The notes: generated from the sequence alone by a model not told the origin. A stretch of 64,000 nucleotides of DNA from Candidatus Omnitrophota bacterium (GCA_029570205.1 JAKQSI010000042.1:1-64000), one strand, 5' to 3'. Shown: positions 46,174-54,893, counted from the stretch's first letter. Numbers and translations are program-made.

Positions 46174-47160
46174 ATGAAAGAGTCAGCAAAAGAACATCAG
46201 ACCAGTACACGTGAAGAGTTGGCGGTCTTCTATCTTGAACGACTCATGGATCAATTAGATCGTGAATGCTTCCTCCTGGCGCATCGTACTTTCGTTCGCC
46301 ATCGTGCCGATTTTCTGACAATCCTGGATGCCGAGCTGGTGGAAGGATTGCAGAGACGGGTACAGAGCGAAGTCCCGAAGGAATTGGGATCGCCCGAGCG
46401 AGTTGTGGAGAAGGTTACCCACGCTGTGCAGTTCGGCGAATATCGGGCCGCCTATGACATTGGAACCGAATATCTCCTGGCCCACGACCGCCCCAATGCA
46501 CCAAATGGAACCCTGACCATCCTGGAAACCATCCGAAACCTGGTGGCGGATGCGCGTCGGTTCCACTTCGAGCCCGACGATCTTCAGGTCAACACGGCAG
46601 TCAACGCCGAAATCGGATTCATCGTGGAACGCCGCGGAATTTGCGCAAAAACCGGCCAGCCGCTCAGCGGAAATCCCGGATTCACCTGGGTGGATACCAT
46701 CGGGAATCGATATCGGTGTTTCGTTAAACAGGTGGAAAACGTTCAGGTTGGCGACCTGCTCCGCCTCAAAATCACCAATATCACGAACAGCTTCATCGAA
46801 ACGGCCAAGGGAAAAGAACGCATTGTCTATTTTGAACCCCGTGTCCAGAAAGGCGACATTGTTCCAGTGGAGGTGCTTAGCCTCTCTCATAACGGACACA
46901 GTTTTACCTTTCGACTTCACAGCTACGATGGATTCCTGTGGCTGAAACATCGTTCGGTCGATAAGACGGTCTTCAACGAACAGAATGTGCGCGTCGGCGA
47001 CAGGGTACTGGCCGAGGTGCTGTATACAACGGAAGAAATGAAGGTTGGCTCGAAAGGCACTCCGAAAAGGTTGGGGCTGGTGAAAGCGTTGCCGATCAGG
47101 CGGCTGGACGGTCCGGCGACGGCCGGTCCAGGTAGAGACGCTGCCACCATTCCAAACTGA
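46174..47160 (+). CDS. Unrecognised protein with OB-like repeats
   Basis: 328 residues from the ATG at 46174, chosen for AAGGAGG upstream; the longer open frame upstream crosses a palindromic element. I do not recognise the family. Residues 1-150 are mainly helical (STREELAVFYLERLMDQLDR, FLTILDAELVEGLQRRVQSE). After residue 150 three segments share a V-x-VGD-x-[LV]-x-[LV] pattern (NVQVGDLLRLKITNITNSFI, RVQKGDIVPVEVLSLSHNGH, NVRVGDRVLAEVLYTTEEMK). These recall TRAM or S1-type OB folds and suggest nucleic-acid binding. CAKTGQPLSG may be a small turn or half zinc site. Its 3' end overlaps asnB on the other strand by 65 bp. Confidence 0.65.
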   Translation: MKESAKEHQTSTREELAVFYLERLMDQLDRECFLLAHRTFVRHRADFLTILDAELVEGLQRRVQSEVPKELGSPERVVEKVTHAVQFGEYRAAYDIGTEYLLAHDRPNAPNGTLTILETIRNLVADARRFHFEPDDLQVNTAVNAEIGFIVERRGICAKTGQPLSGNPGFTWVDTIGNRYRCFVKQVENVQVGDLLRLKITNITNSFIETAKGKERIVYFEPRVQKGDIVPVEVLSLSHNGHSFTFRLHSYDGFLWLKHRSVDKTVFNEQNVRVGDRVLAEVLYTTEEMKVGSKGTPKRLGLVKALPIRRLDGPATAGPGRDAATIPN

Positions 47161-49024
47161 GCAACATCCACAACGCATTATCGAATTCACGCCTGCCCGC
47201 CTGGTGGTCCTCTACCAGGCGGCGAATTGTTTTCGGGTCAAAGAGGCCTCGATTCGCCACCGACTTCTCGCTGCAAATGTCCTCGATGACATCCCGCAAT
47301 TCCTTCCTGAACCACTGTCCCACCGGAACATCGAAACCATGCTTCGGCTTTTGGAGAATTGCCGCAGGCAGAAGATCCGCAAAGGCCTGCTTGAGAACCC
47401 ATTTCGTCGTGCCTCCGCGCAATTTCAGATGGCCGGGTAATGAGAACACCTGCTCGATCAGTTGATGGTCCAGGAAGGGCACACGAACCTCCAGGGAACT
47501 GAGCATGGACATGCGGTCCGTTTTGACCAGCATGTCATCCGGCAGACATTGTCGGCAATCGGTCCAAAGCATCCGGTTGACCGGATCGGCGGAACGGATG
47601 TCCCCGTAAATCCCCCGGATCAGGTCACGCGCAGCCGAATTTTTGATGAACGCGCGAACATCCCCGCTGTAAATCGACCGGCGAAGATCATCCTCAAAAT
47701 GAATTGCCCACCCTGCATGACGTTCTACCGGATCAGGGTCCAGACCCCGCAGGAATTTCTTAAACTGCCGGAACTTGTCCAGGACCGTACCGGACCGCGA
47801 TTCAGGAAGAATTCGCTGGATTGCCGTGTTGAAAATCTTCAGCACGGGACCGGGAATCCACTCCACATAACGGCGATAGTACTCCCCGGTGTATTTACGG
47901 TATCCGGCGAATATCTCATCCGCGCCATCGCCGGAGAGAATCACTTTCAGACGCTCGTGCGCCAGACGGGAGACGGCATAAGTCGGCAAGGCGGAGGCAT
48001 CCGCCAGCGGTTCATCAAACGCCCACATAATCTCCGGAAGCCATTCCAGCAGATTCTGATGCGTGAGACGCTGTTCATGATGCTCCGTTTGAAAATGATT
48101 CGCCACCAGGCGGGCATCGGAGGTTTCATCGAAACCGGCGGCCCCCTCAAATCCGATGGAGAAAGTGGGGAACCCGGGGCCGCACAGTTCCGCCATCACG
48201 GCCACAACCACACTGGAGTCAATCCCGCCCGACAGGAAAGCCCCAACCGGAACATCTGCCAGAAGGTGCGCCCGAACCGAATCTTTCACGCTCTCCCGAA
48301 CCAGCTCCATCGCTTCTTTATCCGGGATATCCCGGCATTCAAGGGTCTCCCAGGGTGTCCAATAACGGCGCAGTTGAATGTTTCCTCGCTCAGCTATCAG
48401 CATTTCGCCGGGATGGAGCTTCCGCACACTCTCTAACAGGGTCCACGGCGCGGGAGTTCCCAGAAACGCCATGTAGAGATCCAATGCCTCCAGGTCGATT
48501 CTTTTTGGAACAGCGGGGTCGCTGAGAATGGATTTGATTTCCGAAGCAAATCGAATCCCCACGCCCGGTTGATATGAATAATAGAGCGGCTTGATGCCCA
48601 CCCGGTCCCGCGCCAGGATCAGTCGCCGATTGCGCCGATCCCAGAGCGCAAGCGCGAACATCCCCCGCGTCTTCTCCAGAAAATCCGAGCCGTACGCGCG
48701 ATACAAATGAAGAAACGATTCGGTGTCGGAGGAAGTGCGGTATCGAAATCCTCTGCCTTCCAGCTCCCGACGGATTTCGGGGTGGTTGTAGAGTTCTCCG
48801 TTGTATACAACCCAGAGATCGCCATCCTCGGTGGACATGGGCTGATGCCCGTCATCAACACCGATGATGGAGAGTCGTCGATGTCCCAGCCCCAATGCCG
48901 GTTCGATATGAATACCCTCATCGTCCGGTCCCCGATGTTCGAGAATGCGTGTCATTCTGCCCAGCAGGTCCCGTTCGACCGCGCGTTCACCATCGAACCA
49001 GTGTATACCGCAAATACCGCACAT
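47096..49024 (-). CDS. asnB: Asparagine synthase (glutamine-hydrolysing)
   Basis: 642 residues. The N-terminal glutaminase starts at the catalytic Cys2 (MCGICGIHWFDG), with ILEHRGPDDEGIHIEPALGL, GHRRLSIIG and VVYNGELYNHPEIRRELEG. The C-terminal synthetase has the PP-loop LLADVPVGAFLSGGIDSSVV, FDEPLADASALPTYAVSRLA, VILSGDGADEIFAGYRKY and LVKTDRMSMLSSLEVRVPFL. The length fits the exosortase-/capsule-type AsnB branch, whose members often amidate other substrates in polysaccharide loci, so a role besides asparagine synthesis is possible. It is convergent and slightly overlapping with the gene at 46174. Confidence 0.95.
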   Translation of the reverse strand: MCGICGIHWFDGERAVERDLLGRMTRILEHRGPDDEGIHIEPALGLGHRRLSIIGVDDGHQPMSTEDGDLWVVYNGELYNHPEIRRELEGRGFRYRTSSDTESFLHLYRAYGSDFLEKTRGMFALALWDRRNRRLILARDRVGIKPLYYSYQPGVGIRFASEIKSILSDPAVPKRIDLEALDLYMAFLGTPAPWTLLESVRKLHPGEMLIAERGNIQLRRYWTPWETLECRDIPDKEAMELVRESVKDSVRAHLLADVPVGAFLSGGIDSSVVVAVMAELCGPGFPTFSIGFEGAAGFDETSDARLVANHFQTEHHEQRLTHQNLLEWLPEIMWAFDEPLADASALPTYAVSRLAHERLKVILSGDGADEIFAGYRKYTGEYYRRYVEWIPGPVLKIFNTAIQRILPESRSGTVLDKFRQFKKFLRGLDPDPVERHAGWAIHFEDDLRRSIYSGDVRAFIKNSAARDLIRGIYGDIRSADPVNRMLWTDCRQCLPDDMLVKTDRMSMLSSLEVRVPFLDHQLIEQVFSLPGHLKLRGGTTKWVLKQAFADLLPAAILQKPKHGFDVPVGQWFRKELRDVIEDICSEKSVANRGLFDPKTIRRLVEDHQAGRREFDNALWMLLSLEWWQRLYLDRPSPDRPAA

Positions 49025-49692
49025 AGGCCGATCTCCTCATTGAGAACGAAAGTATGCGGGAAAATGCAACGCAACCTGTAGGGAAGGGGAGGGTCCATAC
49101 CCATCAACTCCGAGGCCCTGTCATCCGGGTGCAATCCGGAATCCACGAAAAACCCGGGTGGCACAGGCTTCCAGCCTGTGAAAATCGCCCTCGAAGATCG
49201 GGGAAGGCTAACTTGGGTTGAATTCACTGGACTTATGCACTTGTACCCGCCCGAAATACCACGAGAAGCAAAACAACAATCCGTTGCATTCTCGGTTACC
49301 ATCTGCTGAATCGCGTACTGATGGGGTAGGAACGGGAGAGACTGACCGGATTGATCGGAATACGTGAACTCAGCGGTTGGTAAAGGGGGGATGCCCGGGC
49401 AGAAAGGCGATTCAAGGGTGGTGGAACGAGGCCGCCGGGGTGGAGTCTCATTGACCATCGGCGACTCGCCGGTATGGCGCACCTCGTTTTGTTGTAACCT
49501 TTAATGACCCGACCGCCTTATCTCCGGTATTCGCGCACAAAATGCTTCGCCCACTACGTTTTTCCGTCCTGGAAATCTTCCTGTTCAACCTCCGTTTCTA
49601 CATGAATTTCTCAAACGAGGTTGTCTCAAGGAACGTCGGGAGAGAAAGCGGCTTTCCTCTTGCCGGGTAAAACATCCGGGCGCAACCCCAGG
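49025..49692. other. Intergenic region, mostly empty
   Basis: About 670 bp without a convincing gene. It holds one CACAGGCT palindrome (49162-49180). Open frames here have unusual composition and no recognisable content. Confidence 0.55.
49162..49180. repeat. Palindromic element CACAGGCT/AGCCTGTG
   Basis: Second copy of the perfect inverted repeat CACAGGCT-TCC-AGCCTGTG, with the same GGGTGG left flank as the copy at 41045. Confidence 0.8.
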
Positions 49693-50688
49693 TCACCCTT
49701 CAATCATCGCATGTTCGATCTGAGACAGATTTCCCTGTCCCAGGTTGAGGCGTGCAGCGGTTGCCAGGTAGCGCGCGGGGCGGGCGGCTTCCACCAGGGT
49801 CGGCAAACCTTTCGCTTTCCGAACGGATTCGATCATTTCCGTGCCGATCGTGTCGATTGCCAGGCGATCCGTCGAGACAAGAATCGACTCGTAGTTAAAT
49901 GCACAATTCTCGCGATAGGTCGGCCCGCCATCAAAGCATCCGCGAAGGCCGTCCATCACGACAAGGCGGTGTTTCTGTCCCACAATCGGGATCGCATTGA
50001 TCTCTGCGATATACGGATCGCAGCCGTTGTCATGGTGCGGCCCCGGATCTTTCGTAATCCCATGTGAGAGATTCTTGAGGGAAAGCGTCGTGCCCGCCAC
50101 ATCATGATCCTTGATAATCGGTATGTTAATGAGCGCAGTTATCTGTTCGGTCAGGATCTTTGAAAGCTGTGCCGAACCGGAACCGAAATGTGTTTCGGTT
50201 TCATCATGCCCACCGGCATCCGAACGACTGCTGTACACACGAACCCCCGTTTTGCCGGTATTAAAATCCATCCCGATTGCTTTGATGTGCGCATCCCGGT
50301 CCTCCCAAACGATGATATTGTTCTCTTTTACACCCGCCTCTAACAGCCCACGGATGACAGCCTGAATCAGCTCGCGTTTTGTAGACAATAGCGGACCGCC
50401 GAGGCCGTTCACTTTCAGGCCGACCACATCCTCGCCGGAGACATATTTCGACCACTGCTCTTTCCGTGAGTGCGCACCGGTCAGTTCCCTCATGGCGCGG
50501 TCCAGCATCTCCTGTGTGCCCTGGGGGTCCGGGCGGAAGTTGTCGCGGATAATTCCCGGACGGTGCGCCTCAATCACGCGGCTTTTCTCCTTGGCGGCGA
50601 AAGGCGCGAGAGACGGAAGAGTTGCCAGCCATGCCGTGGTTTGAAGAAATTGTCGTCGGTCGATGTGGGGAGATTTCGGTTCGTTCAT
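49693..50688 (-). CDS. Tat-exported DUF362 protein
   Basis: 331 residues from the ATG at 50688 (AAAGGACA upstream); the frame extends further but through repeat sequence. The N-terminus is a Tat signal (HIDRRQFLQTTAWLATLPSL). The body matches DUF362: EDVVGLKVNGLGGPLLSTKR, ENNIIVWEDRD, ALINIPIIKDHDVAGTTLSL, HGITKDPGPHHDNGCDPYIA and VVMDGLRGCFDGGPTY. Members have no established reaction; some carry iron-sulfur clusters, but I see no ferredoxin-type CxxCxxC here. Exported DUF362 proteins are common in Planctomycetes-like genomes. Confidence 0.88.
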   Translation of the reverse strand: MNEPKSPHIDRRQFLQTTAWLATLPSLAPFAAKEKSRVIEAHRPGIIRDNFRPDPQGTQEMLDRAMRELTGAHSRKEQWSKYVSGEDVVGLKVNGLGGPLLSTKRELIQAVIRGLLEAGVKENNIIVWEDRDAHIKAIGMDFNTGKTGVRVYSSRSDAGGHDETETHFGSGSAQLSKILTEQITALINIPIIKDHDVAGTTLSLKNLSHGITKDPGPHHDNGCDPYIAEINAIPIVGQKHRLVVMDGLRGCFDGGPTYRENCAFNYESILVSTDRLAIDTIGTEMIESVRKAKGLPTLVEAARPARYLATAARLNLGQGNLSQIEHAMIEG

Positions 50689-50790
50689 TACGTCGTGTGT
50701 CCTTTGTGGCCTTGCCTGTGTAGAAAATGTTGTTTCATTTTCGCCATGGAACCGGGAGATTGCAATGCCGACCGAGATGGGCTGCCCATC

Positions 50791-50840
50791 GACAGGCACA
50801 GAGGCCTGTCCCACCAGTGGGTCAGGCGTCTCTGCCTGAC
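50791..50840. repeat. Two-hairpin element related to the palindrome arrays
   Basis: First hairpin GACAGGC-ACAGAG-GCCTGTC (50791-50810), then CCACCAGTGG, then GTCAGGC-GTCTCT-GCCTGAC (50821-50840). The first matches the leader of the 19-unit array and the second is a variant of its unit. It appears to be a monomeric form. Confidence 0.8.
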
Positions 50841-50900
50841 AAAGAAGGGCGGGATGGGCACGATGTCGGCAGATCTTTGGTGGGCCACCCCTTCGCAGCA

Positions 50901-50983
50901 TAGGGTGGGCTCAAGCCCGTCTGCGGGCTAGCCCACCATAACTGAGCGTGGTGGGCTACCGCTTCGCGCTTGAGCCTACCCTA
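50901..50983. repeat. Nested inverted repeat, GGGTGGGCTCAAGC type
   Basis: Outer arms TAGGGTGGGCTCAAGC (50901-50916) and GCTTGAGCCTACCCTA (50968-50983) match with one mismatch. Inside, GGCTAGCCCACC and GGTGGGCTACC form a second pair. An extra GGTGGGCCACC lies at about 50879. It resembles a palindromic interspersed element. Confidence 0.75.
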
Positions 50984-51045
50984 CCGGCAAAAGATAACCG
51001 GGTTTTCGGTACACTCAGACATCTGTGCGCAGAGAAAGAACTGTC

Positions 51046-51990
51046 ATGCGGATTGATTTGGACGTTCTGAAAGAGCGGACAGAAATCGCCTGGGAGAGCC
51101 TTCGGGCCTGTGCGCTGTGCCCCCGGAAATGCGGGGTGGATCGGCTCGCGGGAAAGATCGGATATTGCGGAAGCCGCGGGCGCTGGGGTAACGGCGAGGC
51201 GGAACCGGAGTGCGTATACTTCTCCAGCGCGGGTCCGCATTTCGGCGAGGAAACCTGCCTTGTGGGCCGGGGTGGCTCCGGGACGGTGTTCTTTTCGGGA
51301 TGTAACCTTTCCTGCATGTTTTGTCAGAACTCCGAGATCAGCCAGGGCGGAGAGGGAATCTGGGTTCCGATCAGCCGATTGGCCTCAATCTTCCTCTCCT
51401 TGCAGAATCGCGGTTGCCATAACTTGAACATTGTGACGCCGACGCATTTTGTGGCGCATCTTCTTAGAGCCTTGGTAACAGCAACAGGGATCGGATTCCG
51501 GCTTCCGCTGGTTTACAACTGCGGGGGATATGAATCCGTCGAGACAATCCAACTGCTGGATGGAATTGTGGATATTTACATGCCGGATTTTAAATATACC
51601 GATCCAAAAATCGCCAAAGAACTCTCCGCTGCGCCGGATTATCCGCAATACGCCAAGGCCGCATTGAAAGCCATGCACCGCCAGGTCGGTGATTTGCGCA
51701 CGGATGGTCCCGCCGGAACCGCAACCCGGGGGCTATTGATCCGTCATCTGGTTCTGCCGGAGAATCTGGCTGGAACGGAAGAGGCCATGCGGTTCATCGC
51801 GGAGGAGATTTCCACTGAGTCTTATGTCAACATCATGGACCAATACCGCCCATGCCATCATGCGTGGCGGCGTCCTGCCCTGTCTCGTTCCATCACAGCC
51901 GAGGAATATCAGGCCGCTGTGGATGCGGCCATCCGATACGGCCTTCACCGTGGATTCCCTCGAAAACGGTCTTATTCCGCTCTGTGGTAA
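51046..51990 (+). CDS. Radical SAM protein, COG1313 (PflA-related) type
   Basis: 314 residues from the ATG at 51046. The N-terminus has extra cysteines (ACALCPRKCG, IGYCGSRG), then HFGEETCLVGRGGSGTVFF and the radical SAM cluster C86, C90, C93 in SGCNLSCMFCQNSEISQGG. Later come NIVTPTHFVAHLLRAL, VYNCGGYESVETIQLLDGIV and DIYMPDFKYTDPKIAKELSA, typical of COG1313 proteins related to pyruvate-formate-lyase activases. Substrate unknown. It differs from the radical SAM enzyme usually paired with MEMO/AMMECR1 proteins, although such a fusion lies 5 kb downstream. Confidence 0.9.
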   Translation: MRIDLDVLKERTEIAWESLRACALCPRKCGVDRLAGKIGYCGSRGRWGNGEAEPECVYFSSAGPHFGEETCLVGRGGSGTVFFSGCNLSCMFCQNSEISQGGEGIWVPISRLASIFLSLQNRGCHNLNIVTPTHFVAHLLRALVTATGIGFRLPLVYNCGGYESVETIQLLDGIVDIYMPDFKYTDPKIAKELSAAPDYPQYAKAALKAMHRQVGDLRTDGPAGTATRGLLIRHLVLPENLAGTEEAMRFIAEEISTESYVNIMDQYRPCHHAWRRPALSRSITAEEYQAAVDAAIRYGLHRGFPRKRSYSALW

Positions 51991-52042
51991 ATCCTTTCCG
52001 GTGGCTTTGAAAACATACGGACAATCCATAAACTGGACAATT

Positions 52043-52820
52043 ATGCCTGAACCGAACAAAACCGTCGTATTCCTCGATGTTGGGGATACGTTGATTTTCG
52101 CGCGTCGCACGATGCACGAGGCCATTGTTGCCATCTGCAAAAAAGCAGGACTGGAAGTCGAAGAACAATTTGTGCGAGAAAACGCAATTGAGATTAAACC
52201 GACCCTCGGTCCTGTGACCACACTGGACCTGGAGGCGTTCCGGGCGTGGTGGATGCGACTGTATACGGAACTTCTGAACCGCTGCGGGTATCCGGGAAAT
52301 ATCCAGAAAGCACAAGAAGAACTGTGGAGTATCTGGCGTTCCGGAACCGCGTTACGCCTGTTCCCCGATACTCTGCACGCGCTGGACGCGCTCCACCGGC
52401 AGGGATTATCGGATGGCCATCATTTCAAACTGGGATGATACCCTGGACACAGTGCTTGAAAGCACGAACATTCGAAAGTATTTCGAGAAGGTGTTCGGCT
52501 CATATTCCCTGGGTGTGGAGAAACCCGATCGGGAGATTTTCCGGCTCGCCTTACACGAAATGGCCGTTGATTCCCGCCATGCCTGGCATGTCGGCGACAG
52601 TCTGGACAACGATGTGGAAGGGGCCATGGCGGCGGGTATTCGGCCAATTCTGATCGATTATTTCGGGAAATATGACGGCGCTCCGCCGGGAGTCCCGCTC
52701 GCAAGATCCTTGTCGGATGTTGCGCAAATTCTGGACGGAAAAACACAGGCAAAGCAGATCGGCAATCTGGAAGACTCGGGCACAAAGAGGTACCTTGCCT
52801 CAATCTGGAAAAATCGGTGA
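52043..52820 (+). pseudogene. HAD-family hydrolase split by a one-base frameshift
   Basis: From the ATG at 52043 the first frame has the HAD motif I VVFLDVGDTLIFAR and a helical cap (LEAFRAWWMRLYTELLNRCG), then runs into nonsense after LHRQG and stops at 52438. The continuing frame from about 52411 gives MAIISNWDDTLDTVLES (motif II), LGVEKPDREIFRLALHEMAV (motif III) and HVGDSLDNDVEGAMAAGIRP (motif IV). Removing one T at 52406-52407 joins them as HRQG-YR-MAIISNWD, a normal HAD sequence of about 259 residues. It is either a recent inactivation or a sequencing or assembly error. It sits 6 bp before hisI. Confidence 0.85.
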
Positions 52821-52826
52821 TTTATT

Positions 52827-53243
52827 ATGGATCGGATTGAGCGGATTGTGCAGCAGGTCAATTTCAAGAGCGACGGACTCGTTCCGGTGGTCGCCCAGGA
52901 TGAGAAAACCGGCCGGGTGCTGATGCTGGCCTATATGAATCGTGAAGCGCTCGAGCGAACTCTGTCTACCGGCAAAATGCACTATTACCGCCGCTCCACG
53001 GGACGCTTGTGGTTTAAGGGAGAAGAATCGGGTAAGTATCAGATTGTGAAGGCAGTCCGGGTCAACTGCTATGCGGATTCGCTGCTGTTCCTCGTGGATC
53101 AGATCGACGCGGCCTGTCACGAGGGCTACTTCTCGTGTTATTTTCGCGAGTTTGATGAAGAAGGAAATTTGCAGGTAATCGCGGAGAGGATTTTCGATCC
53201 GGATGAAGTGTATAAGAAAAAGCAGGGTCGCGATGATGAGTGA
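52827..53243 (+). CDS. hisI: Phosphoribosyl-AMP cyclohydrolase, atypical metal site
   Basis: 138 residues. The fold and order match HisI: GLVPVVAQDEKTGRVLMLAY, MNREALERTLSTGKMHYYRR, STGRLWFKGEESGKYQIVKA, and the zinc cysteines C81, C97 (ACHEG) and C104 (SC). The enzyme opens the purine ring of PR-AMP in histidine synthesis. In well-studied HisI the sequence around the first zinc Cys is D-C-D-x-D, where the three Asp bind Mg. Here it is N80-C81-Y82-A-D84, so two of the three Asp are replaced. No hisE domain is fused, and no other his gene is nearby. It may be a divergent active form or have a changed activity. Confidence 0.85.
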   Translation: MDRIERIVQQVNFKSDGLVPVVAQDEKTGRVLMLAYMNREALERTLSTGKMHYYRRSTGRLWFKGEESGKYQIVKAVRVNCYADSLLFLVDQIDAACHEGYFSCYFREFDEEGNLQVIAERIFDPDEVYKKKQGRDDE

Positions 53244-53261
53244 GAAGAAACCCCACCCCGG

Positions 53262-53283
53262 CCCTCCCCGTAAACGGGGAGGG
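53262..53283. repeat. Palindromic element CCCTCCCCG/CGGGGAGGG
   Basis: Perfect 9-bp inverted repeat CCCTCCCCG-TAAA-CGGGGAGGG, followed by further G- and C-rich related sequence up to about 53355, in the gap between hisI and trpE. Confidence 0.7.
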
Positions 53284-53381
53284 AGCAGGGTTTCCCCCCC
53301 ATGAACGGGAGGGAAGAGGGTTTCCCCCCGTTTGCGGGGGATTAAGGGGGGTGAATTCAAGGAAATACGGACGATGCAACT

Positions 53382-54872
53382 ATGCCGGTAATTGAACCAT
53401 CTAAAGAAGAATTTCTCCGTCTGGCCCGAAAAGGCAACCTGGTTCCGGTTACGTGTCGGATTCTCGCGGACCTGGAGACGCCGGTTTCGGCCTACATGAA
53501 ACTCTCGGAAGGGGAAGATCATGCTTTCCTGCTGGAGAGCGCGGAACAGCTCGCCGGACGCGGCCGATATTCATTTATCGGGCTGCGTCCCACGCAGATC
53601 ATCACCAGCAAAGATCGCCGGATCGCAGTCATTACAGGGAACCAGGTCAACGAATTCGACCTGCCGGAGACCGAAGATCCCCTGCACACGCTTCGATATG
53701 TCATCAATCGGTACAAACCGGCGGGACATGAATCCCTTCCGCCCCTGTGCGGCGGTCTGGTGGGATATTTGGGATACGAAATGATCCGGCATTTCGAGCC
53801 TGTCCCGTTCACCAAACCGGATGAATACGGAATGCCGGACTCGGTGTTTTACCTGGCGGACTTGATTGTGGCATTCGATCATCAGAAACACCACACGTTC
53901 ATTATCGCCTGTGCCTATGTGGAGCATTCGGCGGACGCCGCCTACGAGGAAGCCTGCGAACGAATCCGCATGGTCCAGGAACGTCTGGCGAAACCCCTGC
54001 CGAGCGAGCGGTTCGGTGCGGGACGCACGGAAGCGCCGGCTCCCCATTTCAACCGAACCAAAGAGGATTACATGCAGGCGGTGGAAACGGCCAGGGAACA
54101 TATCCGCGCAGGGGACATTTTCCAGGCCATTGTCGGGATGCGTGCGGATGTGGAGGTGGAGGCAAACCCGCTGGACATCTATCGCGCGCTGAGGCATGTA
54201 AATCCATCGCCGTATATGTTTCTGATCCGATATGGAGATGCGCACTTGATCGGGGCCTCGCCGGAAATCCTGGTTCGCCTGGAAGGAAATAAGGTGACCT
54301 ACCGCCCGCTCGCCGGGACCCGTCGGCGCGGCAGAACGGCGGACGAGGACCGCGCGCTCGAAGAGGAAATGCGGAACGATCCCAAGGAACGCGCCGAGCA
54401 TATCATGCTGGTGGACTTGGGACGAAACGATATCGGACGGGTGTGCCGGTTCCGGACGGTCCAGGTGACGGACCTGATGAATGTGGAGCGATACTCCCAT
54501 GTGATGCACCTGGTCTCGAACGTGACCGGCGAGTTGGAAACCGGACGGGATGGATTCGATCTGCTCCGCGCAACTTTCCCGGCGGGAACTCTCACCGGCG
54601 CTCCCAAAGTACGCGCCATGCAGATCATTGAGAACCTGGAACCCACCCGGCGCGGCCCATACGGCGGTGCGGTGGGATATATCGGATTCGCGGGAGACCT
54701 GGATTTTTGTATCACGCTGCGGACCATCCTGATGGTCGGTCAGAAAGTCTATTTCCAGGCCGGGGCCGGGATTGTCGCCGACTCCGATCCGGAAATGGAA
54801 TACAACGAATGCCGCAACAAAAGCGGCGCGATGTTGAAAGCCGTGGAGCTGGCGGAATGCTCGAATGAGTAA
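53382..54872 (+). CDS. trpE: Anthranilate synthase component I
   Basis: 496 residues. The N-terminal regulatory part has LLESAEQLAGRGRYSFIG (the LLES tryptophan-binding segment). The chorismate domain shows YMQAVETAREHIRAGDIFQA, SPYMFLIRYGDAHLIGASPE, RPLAGTRRRGRTADEDRAL, HIMLVDLGRNDIGRVCRF, HVMHLVSNVTGELETG and FPAGTLTGAPKVRAMQIIEN, all as in TrpE. At the usual FQVV-SQR site it reads FQAIVGMR. It makes anthranilate from chorismate using ammonia from TrpG, encoded 21 bp downstream. The retained LLES implies feedback inhibition by tryptophan. Confidence 0.95.
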   Translation: MPVIEPSKEEFLRLARKGNLVPVTCRILADLETPVSAYMKLSEGEDHAFLLESAEQLAGRGRYSFIGLRPTQIITSKDRRIAVITGNQVNEFDLPETEDPLHTLRYVINRYKPAGHESLPPLCGGLVGYLGYEMIRHFEPVPFTKPDEYGMPDSVFYLADLIVAFDHQKHHTFIIACAYVEHSADAAYEEACERIRMVQERLAKPLPSERFGAGRTEAPAPHFNRTKEDYMQAVETAREHIRAGDIFQAIVGMRADVEVEANPLDIYRALRHVNPSPYMFLIRYGDAHLIGASPEILVRLEGNKVTYRPLAGTRRRGRTADEDRALEEEMRNDPKERAEHIMLVDLGRNDIGRVCRFRTVQVTDLMNVERYSHVMHLVSNVTGELETGRDGFDLLRATFPAGTLTGAPKVRAMQIIENLEPTRRGPYGGAVGYIGFAGDLDFCITLRTILMVGQKVYFQAGAGIVADSDPEMEYNECRNKSGAMLKAVELAECSNE

Positions 54873-54893
54873 AAGCGACACGCAGGTGCAATC

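Larger units (their letters stand above)
50689..51045. other. Repeat-dense intergenic region
   Basis: About 360 bp between divergent genes. It contains a two-hairpin element (50791-50840) and a nested inverted repeat (50901-50983). Nothing coding is seen. Confidence 0.7.

Noticed and set aside
48952-49482. 176-residue minus-strand gene upstream of asnB
   Set aside because: Overlaps the start of asnB, includes a palindromic repeat and has no family resemblance.
51046-51990. The radical SAM partner of the MEMO-AMMECR1 protein
   Set aside because: Its sequence blocks (HFGEE...RGGSGTVFFSGCNL, DIYMPDFKY) fit COG1313 proteins, not the radical SAM family usually linked with MEMO/AMMECR1; it also lies 5 kb away.
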